DNA from: Bradyrhizobium sp. ORS 285
GTDB taxonomy: Bacteria; Pseudomonadota; Alphaproteobacteria; Rhizobiales; Xanthobacteraceae
Assembly: GCF_900176205.1 (NCBI RefSeq)
Contig: NZ_LT859959.1
Location: forward strand, 7,181,001-7,245,000
Length of the DNA: 64,000 nucleotides
Reading direction: 5' to 3'
Part shown: positions 9,747 to 18,444 of the stretch, in pieces
How positions within the stretch are numbered: the first letter of the stretch is position 1
Layout of the letters: each line of letters opens with the position of its first letter
Program-made: the position numbers and the translations under genes
The notes under the pieces: model-generated
What the model saw: the letters and a program-made list of their open reading frames with translations, nothing else
The model's database searches: none
What the model was told of the DNA's origin: nothing

Positions 9747-11263
9747 CTCAGCTCTCCCTTCATCTTCAGCGTGCGACGCACATGCCGGAACGCCGAGCCC
9801 ACCATGTTCGGCAGCAGAATGCCGATCGCGAAGGCGAGGCAGACCAGATAGGCGACGCCGCCGGCGAACAGACGCGGCAACAGGCCAGGCACGGCGTTCT
9901 GGATCATCATGCCGAGCACGGCCATCAGCGCAGTCGGCAGCAGCGCCAGGCCGATGACGAGCAGCAGCTTGCGCGCATCGCCGAGCACGAACACCACGCC
10001 GAACAGCAGCACCAGGCTGCGGATCGCCTCGCCAATGCCGAGCAGTTGCATGCCGGCCGCCGGCGACGGATCGAACAGCGGCATCAGCAGGTTGAAGCTC
10101 ATATTGGCGAGATAGGCGCAGACGATGATCAGCGCGGCGACGCCGTTGCGGCCGGCGCCGTTGAGCAGACGGATCAGGATCCAGCCGAGCGTCGCAGCCC
10201 AGACGCCGCAGGCGATGCCCTTCAACGCATGCGAGGTCAGCAGCAGCGCCTCGTCGCCGAAGGCGCCGCGGAAATAGATCAGGCGCACGATGTCGGTCGA
10301 GAACACCAGCAGGAATGCCGACGCCGGCAAGGTCAGCGCCAGCAGCGGCCGCAGCAGCGCCTCGGTCTGCGCGCGCGGATCGCGCGGCGCGTGCTGCGAC
10401 AGCACGGCCATGCCGAGCGGCTGGCTGATCAGCAGCAGCGCGCTTTCCGTCAACGAGCGCGCGTAGTCCAGCGAGGCGACGGCGCCGGTCGTCAGCCGCG
10501 AGGCGGTGAAGCGCTCGATCCAGACATTGCCCTGCTCGGCCAGCGGCAGCGCAAGCAGCACGCGCAGCCGGCGGAAGAACTCGATGCCCTTGTCGACGAC
10601 CATGCGCATCGTGAGACCGGAGACGCTCAGCTCACCCTCGCGCCACAGCGAGAACAGGCCCCAGGCCGCAAGACCATTGAAGGCGACGGTGAAGGCGCAG
10701 GCGAGCATGTAGGCGTCGCCGGTGAGCATGAGCAGGCCGATGCCGCCGATGACGGCGACGTTGAGCAGGCTGGCACGGAGATTGGTCAGCCGCGTGCGGC
10801 CGAGCGCGATCTCGCCCGCCGCCAACACGTTGAGCACCGCCGAGGCCGGCATCGCGAGCGACATCATGCGCACGAAATGCAGCGTCAGCACGCGGCCCTC
10901 ATCCGAGAAGCCGCCGACGACGGCATTCACCCAGATCTCGCCGAGCAGCAGGATGACGGCCATGACCAATGTAGAGACCGCCGCGATCACGATCGTCAGC
11001 GCGCCCAGGCTGCGCGCCGGATCCGGGCGTAGCAGTGCCTCGCGATGCATCGGGATCATGATCGCCGGCACGCTCTCGTTCTGCAGGAAAGCGAGCGGAA
11101 TCAGCACGGCGGCCATGGCGGCACGAAAACCGTCGGCGATGAGGGTCGCACCGAGCACATGCGCCATCAGCACCTCGCGGGCAAAGCCCAGCAACTTGCT
11201 GGCGAGCGCGCCGCTGATCAGGAGCGCACTGAAGCGCCGCAGCGAAGGACTGGAGGCGCTCAT
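9743..11263 (-). CDS. MurJ/MviN-like polysaccharide flippase
   Basis: The product is 506 residues starting at MSASSPSLRRFSALL; an upstream frame extension to 11422 overlaps the preceding gene and is not used. About 13-14 hydrophobic segments and the N-terminal LLGFAREVLMAHVLGA identify a MurJ/MviN-type member of the MOP flippase superfamily. In this operon it most likely flips the lipid-linked repeat unit across the inner membrane, the job done by Wzx elsewhere. Use of a MurJ-like protein instead of a classical Wzx is known in some polysaccharide loci. Its start overlaps the upstream stop by 4 bp. Confidence 0.85.
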   Translation of the reverse strand: MSASSPSLRRFSALLISGALASKLLGFAREVLMAHVLGATLIADGFRAAMAAVLIPLAFLQNESVPAIMIPMHREALLRPDPARSLGALTIVIAAVSTLVMAVILLLGEIWVNAVVGGFSDEGRVLTLHFVRMMSLAMPASAVLNVLAAGEIALGRTRLTNLRASLLNVAVIGGIGLLMLTGDAYMLACAFTVAFNGLAAWGLFSLWREGELSVSGLTMRMVVDKGIEFFRRLRVLLALPLAEQGNVWIERFTASRLTTGAVASLDYARSLTESALLLISQPLGMAVLSQHAPRDPRAQTEALLRPLLALTLPASAFLLVFSTDIVRLIYFRGAFGDEALLLTSHALKGIACGVWAATLGWILIRLLNGAGRNGVAALIIVCAYLANMSFNLLMPLFDPSPAAGMQLLGIGEAIRSLVLLFGVVFVLGDARKLLLVIGLALLPTALMAVLGMMIQNAVPGLLPRLFAGGVAYLVCLAFAIGILLPNMVGSAFRHVRRTLKMKGELS

Positions 11264-12639
11264 GCTGCCTCCTCGGTCGGAAGAGCCGGAACCAGCAACG
11301 CCGCAAAGGTCCAGAACAGGAAGCCGTTCTCGCCCGAGGTGATGTTGGCGAGCGGCAGCTGCACGAGGGCACCGAGCGCCAGCGCGCCGACGATGACAGC
11401 GTCCGGCGATCGGTCGGACCACGCCGCGGCCAGCGCGTTACCGATCGCCCAGAACAGCGCCGTGAGGCAGAAGCCGCCGATGACGATGCCCATCGTCAGC
11501 CAGCAGGCGATGATCATGCCGTCGACCGGCATGGCGCCGGCGGCGCCGACATCGGTGATGGTGAAGCCGGTGCCGAACAGCGAGCTGTCCGGCAGATTCC
11601 ACAATGTCACGAACTCCTGCAGTCGCTCCTGCGCGCTGCCGTCCTTGGTGCCTTCGCCGAGTGAGGACAGTCGATCCGCCACGACGTCGCCGAACGGCGT
11701 CAAGGTCGCGGCCAATATCACGGCGACGGCGAGGCTGACGAGGATCAGGCCGGCGCGGCGCCGCGTCTCCGCGAACAGCAGGCAGAACAGCAACCCGACG
11801 GCGAGCGAGATCCAGGCGGTGCGATACATCGACAACAGGAAGCCAAGCCCGGCCGGCAACGCCAGCAGCAGCGCCGGCCACGAGCGCCGGCCGAAAGCGA
11901 CCAGCAGCAGTCCGGCCGCCGTGAAGGTGGCATAGGCCGCAGGCGCATTCATCGTGCTGAACGAACGGACGCCGTAGGGAACGGGCTGACCGATCGAGAT
12001 GATCGGAGCGAACTCCATCCAGTAGCGGTCCCAGTCCGGCGGATCGACATATTGGTAGAGCGCGTAGAAACCGGTGACCGGAAGAATGATCACAAAGGCC
12101 GATGTTGCCGCCTCGATCATCTCGCGACGATCCGCGCTCAGCATGAGCACCGCGGCATAGAGCAGCGGCGCCAGCCATTTCAGCGGGCCGGAAGCCGCAT
12201 TGTTCCAGTCCGCCTGGGCAAGCGAGAGCAGACCCGCATAGACGACGCACATTGCGACGATGCCGAGCGGCCAGATCCACCGCGCAGGAACCTGCCGCTC
12301 TCCGAGCAGCCGCGGCAATGACAGCACCGGCGCAAGGATCGCGAACAACGGTCCGATCAGCATCAGGCCGAGCTGATCATAGCCGGCCGAGAGATCGACG
12401 AGCCGGCGGACGAAGGGCGCGAAGCTGAACAGGATCAGCGCGGCCTGCAGATGCACTGCTGGCCCCTGCCGCCACGCATACCAACCGACGCCGCCACAGC
12501 CGAGCACGAACAGCGCCCGCGACGCACCGCCGAGCACCCCGGCCGCAAGCGCCGTGACCAGGAGCACGGCGATCGCCGCCGCCCAGCCAGGCAAGCGCCA
12601 GTCGCGTTCGGCCGGAGCGGATGTGAGGATCGTGCTCAC
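11260..12639 (-). CDS. O-antigen ligase/Wzy-like polymerase
   Basis: This 459-residue integral membrane protein has about 11 hydrophobic segments and one large periplasmic loop (about residues 215-330). It contains SFSTMNAPAAYATF, a typical pattern before the loop in O-antigen ligase/Wzy proteins. It probably polymerises lipid-linked repeat units in the periplasm, with the GumC-like co-polymerase encoded upstream. The start overlaps the preceding glycosyltransferase stop by 4 bp. Polymerase and ligase cannot be separated from sequence alone. Confidence 0.75.
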   Translation of the reverse strand: MSTILTSAPAERDWRLPGWAAAIAVLLVTALAAGVLGGASRALFVLGCGGVGWYAWRQGPAVHLQAALILFSFAPFVRRLVDLSAGYDQLGLMLIGPLFAILAPVLSLPRLLGERQVPARWIWPLGIVAMCVVYAGLLSLAQADWNNAASGPLKWLAPLLYAAVLMLSADRREMIEAATSAFVIILPVTGFYALYQYVDPPDWDRYWMEFAPIISIGQPVPYGVRSFSTMNAPAAYATFTAAGLLLVAFGRRSWPALLLALPAGLGFLLSMYRTAWISLAVGLLFCLLFAETRRRAGLILVSLAVAVILAATLTPFGDVVADRLSSLGEGTKDGSAQERLQEFVTLWNLPDSSLFGTGFTITDVGAAGAMPVDGMIIACWLTMGIVIGGFCLTALFWAIGNALAAAWSDRSPDAVIVGALALGALVQLPLANITSGENGFLFWTFAALLVPALPTEEAA

Positions 12640-13793
12640 ACCGCCGCTCCCGCGCGGACATTGCGGATCAGGAGCCCGATCGAGTCGAGCATGCGCGTCA
12701 GGCTGTATTGCGTGCGCGCACGGCGCGCAGCGTAGACGAGCTGGGACGCCAGAACGGAGGGCTCCGACAAAACGCTGTCTAAAGCTTCGGCCAAAGCGCG
12801 CGCATCGCCAGGCGGCACGAGCATGCCGGCGCGGCCATGCTCCAGAATATCCGGCGCGGCGCCCGCATCGGTGGCGATGACGGGGACGCCGGCCAGCATC
12901 GCTTCGACTAGGGTGCGGCCGAACGGCTCCGGATCGATCGACGGATGAACCATCGCGTCGACCGCCTGCATCAACAGCGGCACGTCACCGCGATGACCGA
13001 GGAAGTGAATGCGATCGGCGAGGCCGAGCTCGGTGACCTGCCGCTTGAGCTGCGCCGCGTAATCCTGCTCACCGAACAGCGCATCGCCGACGATGATGCC
13101 ATGAACTCCAGGCAGCTTGGCCAGTGCCTCGACCAGCACGTGCTGTCCCTTCCACTGCGCGAGCCGGCTGAACACGCCGACCAGCGGCGCCGGCGGCAGG
13201 CCGAGCCGCTGCCGCAACTCCTGGCGCGACACAGGAACGGGCTCCACGGACAGACCATTGGGCACGACTTCGATGAGGCAGCGCCGCCCACCGGCCTCGA
13301 TGAAGGCGGCGGCCGCCGCTTCGGACGGGACGACGACCTTCGCCGCGAAGCGATTGGCGAGCAAGATCTGCGTCCGGCGCTGCATTGCGCCGAAATGGGC
13401 TGGGCTGATGATGTCGTGCAGATGCCAGATCAGCGGCTTGCGCGCGACGACGTTGGCGACCGCAGCCAGCACGAACGCCTTCTGCGAGTTGGCGTAGACG
13501 ACGTCATGCCGGCGCGCGAGGCGGGCCAGCTCGGCGGTGATCGCAGCCAAGCCTCCGGCCAGCGGCAATGCCTTGAGCCAAGAGCTGTCACGCCGGAACC
13601 GCGACAGGCCGATGCCCCAGCGCGACGTGACCACCGAGAGGCCGCGGTCGGACAGCGCCTTTGCCAGGGGGCCCTGCTCGAACAGGAAGGCGGACGACTC
13701 GTGGCGCCCCTGCACGACGTCGAGCAGGATCAGCTCGGCTCCGCCGATCTGCCCGGTGTGATCAACGAACAGGACGCGTTCGCCCGACATCAT
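12636..13793 (-). CDS. GT4-family glycosyltransferase
   Basis: The product is 385 residues, starting at MMSGERVLFVDHTGQIGGAE, where the ATG overlaps the upstream stop as ATGA. The GT-B layout has an N-terminal GG-containing loop, VVPNGLSVEPV at the domain junction, LVGVFSRLAQWKGQHVL in the donor domain, and the E-x7-E region PEPFGRTLVEAMLAGVPVI. It is an inner-membrane or cytosolic transferase for the repeat unit. Donor unknown. Confidence 0.86.
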   Translation of the reverse strand: MMSGERVLFVDHTGQIGGAELILLDVVQGRHESSAFLFEQGPLAKALSDRGLSVVTSRWGIGLSRFRRDSSWLKALPLAGGLAAITAELARLARRHDVVYANSQKAFVLAAVANVVARKPLIWHLHDIISPAHFGAMQRRTQILLANRFAAKVVVPSEAAAAAFIEAGGRRCLIEVVPNGLSVEPVPVSRQELRQRLGLPPAPLVGVFSRLAQWKGQHVLVEALAKLPGVHGIIVGDALFGEQDYAAQLKRQVTELGLADRIHFLGHRGDVPLLMQAVDAMVHPSIDPEPFGRTLVEAMLAGVPVIATDAGAAPDILEHGRAGMLVPPGDARALAEALDSVLSEPSVLASQLVYAARRARTQYSLTRMLDSIGLLIRNVRAGAAV

Positions 13794-16078
13794 CCGGCCT
13801 CGGCATAGGCTGCGGCGGATGCCGCCTGCCCCGTCGCCGTGGCGCGCGGCTCGGCTTCGGCCATGGTGACGACGATGCCGACATCGGTCGCGCCGAGCGC
13901 CCTGCTCGTGGTCACGGTGGCAACCGCCGGTTCGATCAAGGAGCGATCGCTGCGCACGCAGACGATCACCCAATCCGTGCCGGCCAGGAAGTCGTCTCGC
14001 TGCGACGACAGCGGCGTATCAACGATGACAGCGTCATAGCCATCGAGACCGGTGAGCAGGCTGTCGAGACTGATCACTTCGAGAATGTCGCCAACCGGAC
14101 CGGTGGCGGCGCCGGCGGGCAATACATCGAGGGACGGATGCGCCGTGCGCAACACCATTTCGCGCAGCGGCCGGCCATGCTCCAGCGCGCCCAGCCAGCC
14201 CGGGCTCGGGGAAAGCGCCATGACCTGCGCGAAGCTCGCATGCTCGATATCGCACTCGACCAGCAACACGCGCCGGCCGGCCGCGGCGAGATGCTCCGCG
14301 AGCACGCAAGCCATGGTCGTCTTGCCGTCGCCGGCATCAGGCGAGGTGACGACGAGCCGCTGCGGTCGCGCAGACGAGTCGAGTCCCAGCTCGCGAACGA
14401 GGTCGTGCAGCATCACTTGGAATTCCACGTCCTCGGAGGCGAGGCGCAGAACGTGCGGGATCGCGAGCGGCTGATGACCCTGCAGGATGGCGCCAAGCGC
14501 GGACATCTGGCGCAGGCTCTTCAGACGGGGCAGGCAAGCGAGGATCGAGACGTCGGCGACGCTGGGAAGATGAGATTTACGCTCGGACGACGGCGGCTCG
14601 TTGGAGGCGGTCGGCAGTTCGGCCTGCTCCGGCAGATCGGGAACACTGGCCGGCGCATCCGCGATGGGAGTCACAACTTCGCTGCCGGCCGGATCCGGCA
14701 CGGGCGCCGCGGATGTCTGGGCGGGACGCAGGCGCGCAAGCTGGTCGGCGAGCAACGCGGCGGCGACGCCGAAGATGATGGCGAGCGTCAGGCCGGCGGC
14801 CAGGAACGGCACCTTCTTCGGGAAGAACGGCTTGCTCGGCAATTCGGCGAGGCTCACGAGACGCGTGCTGCCGCGCAGGACGCGGCGCTCGGTCTCGAGT
14901 TCGCTCGCCTTCTTGTAGAGCTCGGCATATTGCTGGCGCTTGATCTCGGTATCGCGCACCATGCTCTCAATAGACGCCTCGTCCAGCGTCGCCGAACCGG
15001 CTTCGGCCTTCGCCGTGTCCATCTGCTTCTTGAGAGAGGTCACCAGCGCATTGTTGGCATCGAACGTCTTCTGCGCGCTGGCTGCGATGGTCTGCATCTC
15101 GTCGACCAGCCGCTGCTGGATCGAGGCCTGCTCGCGCGTCAGCGCCAGGATCGAGGGATGCTTGGGGCCGAGCACGCCGGCGGCGCTGGCGAGCTGCGCG
15201 CTCACGGTGGTGAGCTGCTGCTTCAGATCCGCGATGGTCCGGCTCTGCAGCACCGACGGCGCATCGGTTGGGCCACGCTCCTGCTCGGACTTGATCTCCT
15301 GCAGCCGAGCGGCAGCCTCGGCGCGCGCGGCTTCCGCCTGCGACAGCTGCTGGCCGATGCTGGTGAGACGCTCCGAGGAGATCGGCGCATTGGCGCCGCG
15401 CATCAGGCCCTTGGTGCGGCGGAACTTCTGGATCTTGTCGTCGGCGTCGCGAAGCTGCTGGTCGAGCTGCTTCAGCTCCTGCCAAAGCCAGGAGCTCGCG
15501 ACCTCGCGGCTGTTGGCGCCTTCGGTGCGCTGATCTTCCAGGAAAGTCTGCGTCAGCGCGTTGGCGAGCAGCTTCGCCACCTCGGGGCTGCCCGACTGAT
15601 AAGAGATGTTGATGACGCGCGAGCGGCCGGCGGAGGCGATGCTGAAGCGGCTGTCGACGTGATCGATGAAGGCGCTCGGATCGGTCTTGAGGCGCTGGCA
15701 CGCATCCGCCGAGCCCCACATGCGCCCGCGCTCGCATTCGCCGACCACGGCGTCGACGACACCGGGCGACGACATGATCTGGCGCAGCAGGCGCGGCGAG
15801 CGGATCACCAGCAGCTGGCTCTCCATGTCGGCGGGATCACCGATCTTCTGCGCCCACGCCGCGGAGGTGTTGGCGCCCGGCTCCTGCTCGGCGATGATCA
15901 CCGACGCGGTCGCGAGATAGCGCACCGGAAGCAGAACGAGGGCAGCGACCGCGATCGCCAGCACCGTGCCGGCCACGAGCGCGAACACGCCGCGGCGGCG
16001 CCAGATCCGGGCGACGGCATCAAAGCCGGACAAGGCCTCGTTGAGAGCCGCCTGCCTCATGATCTGCACTCGCACCAC
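13790..16078 (-). CDS. GumC/ExoP-type polysaccharide co-polymerase with tyrosine-kinase-like domain
   Basis: The 762-residue protein has a Wzz domain with a first membrane helix (about 31-51), a long periplasmic coiled-coil region, and a second helix after the PFFPKKVPF motif. A cytosolic nucleotide-binding domain follows, with Walker A SPDAGDGKTTMA, a Walker A'-like RVLLVECDIE and Walker B YDAVIVDTP. The family controls chain length and export. The C-terminus has a single Tyr instead of the Tyr cluster of classical BY-kinases, and A' reads ECD where DxD is usual, so kinase activity is uncertain. The start may be GTG 16078 or ATG 16060. It overlaps the next gene by 4 bp. Confidence 0.85.
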   Translation of the reverse strand: MVRVQIMRQAALNEALSGFDAVARIWRRRGVFALVAGTVLAIAVAALVLLPVRYLATASVIIAEQEPGANTSAAWAQKIGDPADMESQLLVIRSPRLLRQIMSSPGVVDAVVGECERGRMWGSADACQRLKTDPSAFIDHVDSRFSIASAGRSRVINISYQSGSPEVAKLLANALTQTFLEDQRTEGANSREVASSWLWQELKQLDQQLRDADDKIQKFRRTKGLMRGANAPISSERLTSIGQQLSQAEAARAEAAARLQEIKSEQERGPTDAPSVLQSRTIADLKQQLTTVSAQLASAAGVLGPKHPSILALTREQASIQQRLVDEMQTIAASAQKTFDANNALVTSLKKQMDTAKAEAGSATLDEASIESMVRDTEIKRQQYAELYKKASELETERRVLRGSTRLVSLAELPSKPFFPKKVPFLAAGLTLAIIFGVAAALLADQLARLRPAQTSAAPVPDPAGSEVVTPIADAPASVPDLPEQAELPTASNEPPSSERKSHLPSVADVSILACLPRLKSLRQMSALGAILQGHQPLAIPHVLRLASEDVEFQVMLHDLVRELGLDSSARPQRLVVTSPDAGDGKTTMACVLAEHLAAAGRRVLLVECDIEHASFAQVMALSPSPGWLGALEHGRPLREMVLRTAHPSLDVLPAGAATGPVGDILEVISLDSLLTGLDGYDAVIVDTPLSSQRDDFLAGTDWVIVCVRSDRSLIEPAVATVTTSRALGATDVGIVVTMAEAEPRATATGQAASAAAYAEAG

Positions 16079-16081
16079 ATA

Positions 16082-17236
16082 CTACGCAATCAGACGTGTC
16101 GCGCGGCCCTGATGACCGTCACGGAAATGATCGAGCTCCTCGTTGACCGCCGCGACGAACTGGCTGCGGAAGCGCTCGGCCGAGAAGAAGCCGGCGCGCT
16201 GGCGGCAATCGAGCCGCGAGATCGTCTTCTCCCTGGTCACGAAGGCGCGCACGCAGGCGGCGATCGCCTCTGGCTCGGGCGAATCGAAGAACATGCCGGT
16301 CGGACGTGGTCCGGTGGTGAGGATCGACTCGCGCGCGCCGCCGCGGCCGAGCGCGAGCACCGGCGCGCCTTCCGACTGCGCCTCGACCGGGATGATGCCG
16401 AAATCCTCCTCCGCCGCGAACACGAAGGCCCGCGCGGTGGTCATGAGGTCGCGCAATTGCTTGTCGGGCACAAAGCCCGCGAATGTCACGTTCGGTCCCG
16501 CAATCGCCTTCAGGCGCGCCGCTTCCGGGCCGTCGCCGGCGACGACCAGCTCGAGGTCCGGCATCGCATTGAAGGCGCGGACGATCGGCTCGATGCGCTT
16601 GTAGGGCACAAGCCGGCTCGCGGCGAGGAAGTGGTTGCCGACGGGCAGGATCGCATCGCGCTGCCCGATGGTCACCGGCGGATAGATCACCTTGGTGTCG
16701 CGGCCGTAGATCTTCTTGATCCGGCGGGCGACGAACTGCGAATTGGTGAAGATGGCGTCGGGGCCGTGTGCGGTGCGCGCATCCCAGATCCGCATCTTGT
16801 GCAGCAGCGCGCGGGCGATCCAGCCCTTCACGCCGGTCGCGTAGCCGCTCTCCTCCAGATATTGGTGCTGCAGATCCCAGGCATAGCGCATGGGCGAATG
16901 CACATAGGCGATGTGCAGCTGCTCCGGTCCGGTGAGCACGCCCTTGGCCACCGCGCAGCTCGAGGAAATCACGAGATCGTAGCTCGACAGATCGAGCTGC
17001 TCGATCGCGAGCGGCATCAGCGGCAAATAGGAGCGGTGATACTTCCGCAAGCCCGGCATGTTCTGCAGGAAGCTGGTGTGCGACTTCTCGAACCCGAGCT
17101 TGGCGCGGTCCTCGGGACGCAGCAGGTCGAACAGCGTGAAGACGTCGGCGCCGGGATAGCAGCGCAGGATCTCCTGCAGCACCTTCTCGGCACCACCGAG
17201 AACGTAAAGCCAATCGTGGACGATCGCGACGCGCAT
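16082..17236 (-). CDS. GT4-family glycosyltransferase, first gene of the polysaccharide operon
   Basis: The product is 384 residues, starting at MRVAIVHDWLYVLGGAEKV with GGGAG ten bases upstream; a longer in-frame start at 17296 lacks support. The N-terminal GGAEKV loop and the C-terminal LVPYKRIEPIVRAF and DFGIIPVEAQSEGAPVL are typical of the mannosyltransferase-like GT4 branch. Three bp separate it from the co-polymerase gene. As the first gene of a seven-gene coupled unit, it should have the operon promoter just upstream. Confidence 0.86.
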   Translation of the reverse strand: MRVAIVHDWLYVLGGAEKVLQEILRCYPGADVFTLFDLLRPEDRAKLGFEKSHTSFLQNMPGLRKYHRSYLPLMPLAIEQLDLSSYDLVISSSCAVAKGVLTGPEQLHIAYVHSPMRYAWDLQHQYLEESGYATGVKGWIARALLHKMRIWDARTAHGPDAIFTNSQFVARRIKKIYGRDTKVIYPPVTIGQRDAILPVGNHFLAASRLVPYKRIEPIVRAFNAMPDLELVVAGDGPEAARLKAIAGPNVTFAGFVPDKQLRDLMTTARAFVFAAEEDFGIIPVEAQSEGAPVLALGRGGARESILTTGPRPTGMFFDSPEPEAIAACVRAFVTREKTISRLDCRQRAGFFSAERFRSQFVAAVNEELDHFRDGHQGRATRLIA

Positions 17237-17613
17237 CGTGCTCTCCCAATTCCCGGGGTATTTAAACAAACCCTTAAGGGAGCCGTTCACGCGCACAAAA
17301 CCAATCCTAAACTTCTAGTTAATCGCCCTTCTCCTCCGACCCGTCGAATCCATTGCTATCAAGTAAGGATCTGTTAGGGATCGGCAAGCCGCATCGCGTC
17401 TCAGATGATGCCAGACGTGTGCCGGACCAGAACGCGAAACAAGACTTTGGCCCGCTTTGGCACACTCGGGCACCATAAGCGGTCTTGCTTAACAGGCCCT
17501 TGCGATCGCCAACGTCTGCGCCGAGCATCATCACCCGCGACGACCGCAACCACGCGCCGCGGCGTTGTGGTTAACGCCGGGGCGCCGCACACGAACGTGA
17601 TGGCGGCGCGCGG
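17237..17613. other. Intergenic region upstream of the polysaccharide operon
   Basis: These 377 bp separate the operon start from the end of the DUF2848 gene. The part near 17250-17390 is more AT-rich than its surroundings and is the likely operon promoter and leader. I see no confident -35/-10 pair, no RNA gene and no credible small gene. Confidence 0.4.
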
Positions 17614-18306
17614 TCAGCCGGCAATGATGAGCTGGGCGATCGTGTAGCCGTGGCGGATGGTGCGGTTCAGCACGGGATCGACCAGCTCGAACTCGAAGCG
17701 GTCGGCCGGGCGGATACCGCCCTTCGCTGCAAATGTTCCGCCGAACATCGCGGTGCCCTCGGGCAGGCCGGCCTCGCCATAGCGGCGCGCGATCAGATCG
17801 GACGGCGCCAGCATGCCGCTCAGCGCGCCCTCCTGATACAGCACGCGCTCGCCATTGATGGTGGCATAGGCGCGCAGCATCAGCTGGTCCCAATGCGCGG
17901 CGACGTCATCGACCAGCCACAGCTCTGATGCGACCGGCTTGTCGCACATCTGCTTGGAGACGGTGATGTTGTAAGTCTCGACCTTGCGGTCGGTGTGATC
18001 GGAGCCGACGCCGACGAGCAGCCGGCCGCCGGATTTCACCAGCACGAACTCGACCTCCCCCGAGGAGTCGCCGCCGGAGACCTCGATGGTCTCGGCCACC
18101 GTCAGCCGGCTGGCCGCGACCTCGTAATAGATCGGCGTCGTCGCCGGGCGGGGAATGCCGAGCTCTTCCAGCTCGGCGATGTGCTTGTCGCGCGCGACCG
18201 GATCGCGCCCGGTCCAGCCGGCGATGACGAGACGGTTGAGCGTGATGGATTGCCGTACTGCCGTTCCATCCGCGTGAACCTGGAAATCGATCGTCGTGCC
18301 GCTCAT
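17614..18306 (-). CDS. DUF2848 family protein
   Basis: The 230-residue protein matches DUF2848 in length and pattern: an N-terminal LNRLVIAGWTGRD, a central GEVEFVLVKSGGRLLVGVGSDHTDRKVE, and a C-terminal TAMFGGTFAAKGGIRPADRFEFEL. The family is related to the fumarylacetoacetate hydrolase C-terminal fold, but no reaction is established that I know of. No signal peptide. It is monocistronic by context. Confidence 0.75.
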   Translation of the reverse strand: MSGTTIDFQVHADGTAVRQSITLNRLVIAGWTGRDPVARDKHIAELEELGIPRPATTPIYYEVAASRLTVAETIEVSGGDSSGEVEFVLVKSGGRLLVGVGSDHTDRKVETYNITVSKQMCDKPVASELWLVDDVAAHWDQLMLRAYATINGERVLYQEGALSGMLAPSDLIARRYGEAGLPEGTAMFGGTFAAKGGIRPADRFEFELVDPVLNRTIRHGYTIAQLIIAG

Positions 18307-18378
18307 CGTGTCATTGCCTCTTCGTGACCAGCTTGCCGCTTAGCCGTACTGCCCGGCGCTGGCAAGCAGCAGCCGGGG

Positions 18379-18424
18379 CCTCATGGTTCGAGACGCGCCG
18401 CAAGCGGCGCGCCTCACCATGAGG
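18379..18424. repeat. Compound palindrome (REP-like hairpin)
   Basis: Outer arms CCTCATGGT (18379-18387) and ACCATGAGG (18416-18424) enclose inner arms CGCGCCGC and GCGGCGCG separated by AA (18394-18411). The structure lies between two minus-strand genes with no T tail, so it looks more like a dispersed palindromic element than a terminator. Confidence 0.6.
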
Positions 18425-18444
18425 GGAGACAGGTGGCCGCGCAT

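Noticed and set aside
9038..11032. A 664-codon open frame on the + strand
   Set aside because: It is antisense to the deacetylase and flippase genes; composition is Arg/Gln-rich with no domain.
13661..17377. A 1238-codon open frame on the + strand
   Set aside because: It runs antisense to the co-polymerase and glycosyltransferase genes, which have clear motifs. The Arg/Ala/Gly/His-rich, low-complexity translation is typical of antisense frames in GC-rich genomes.
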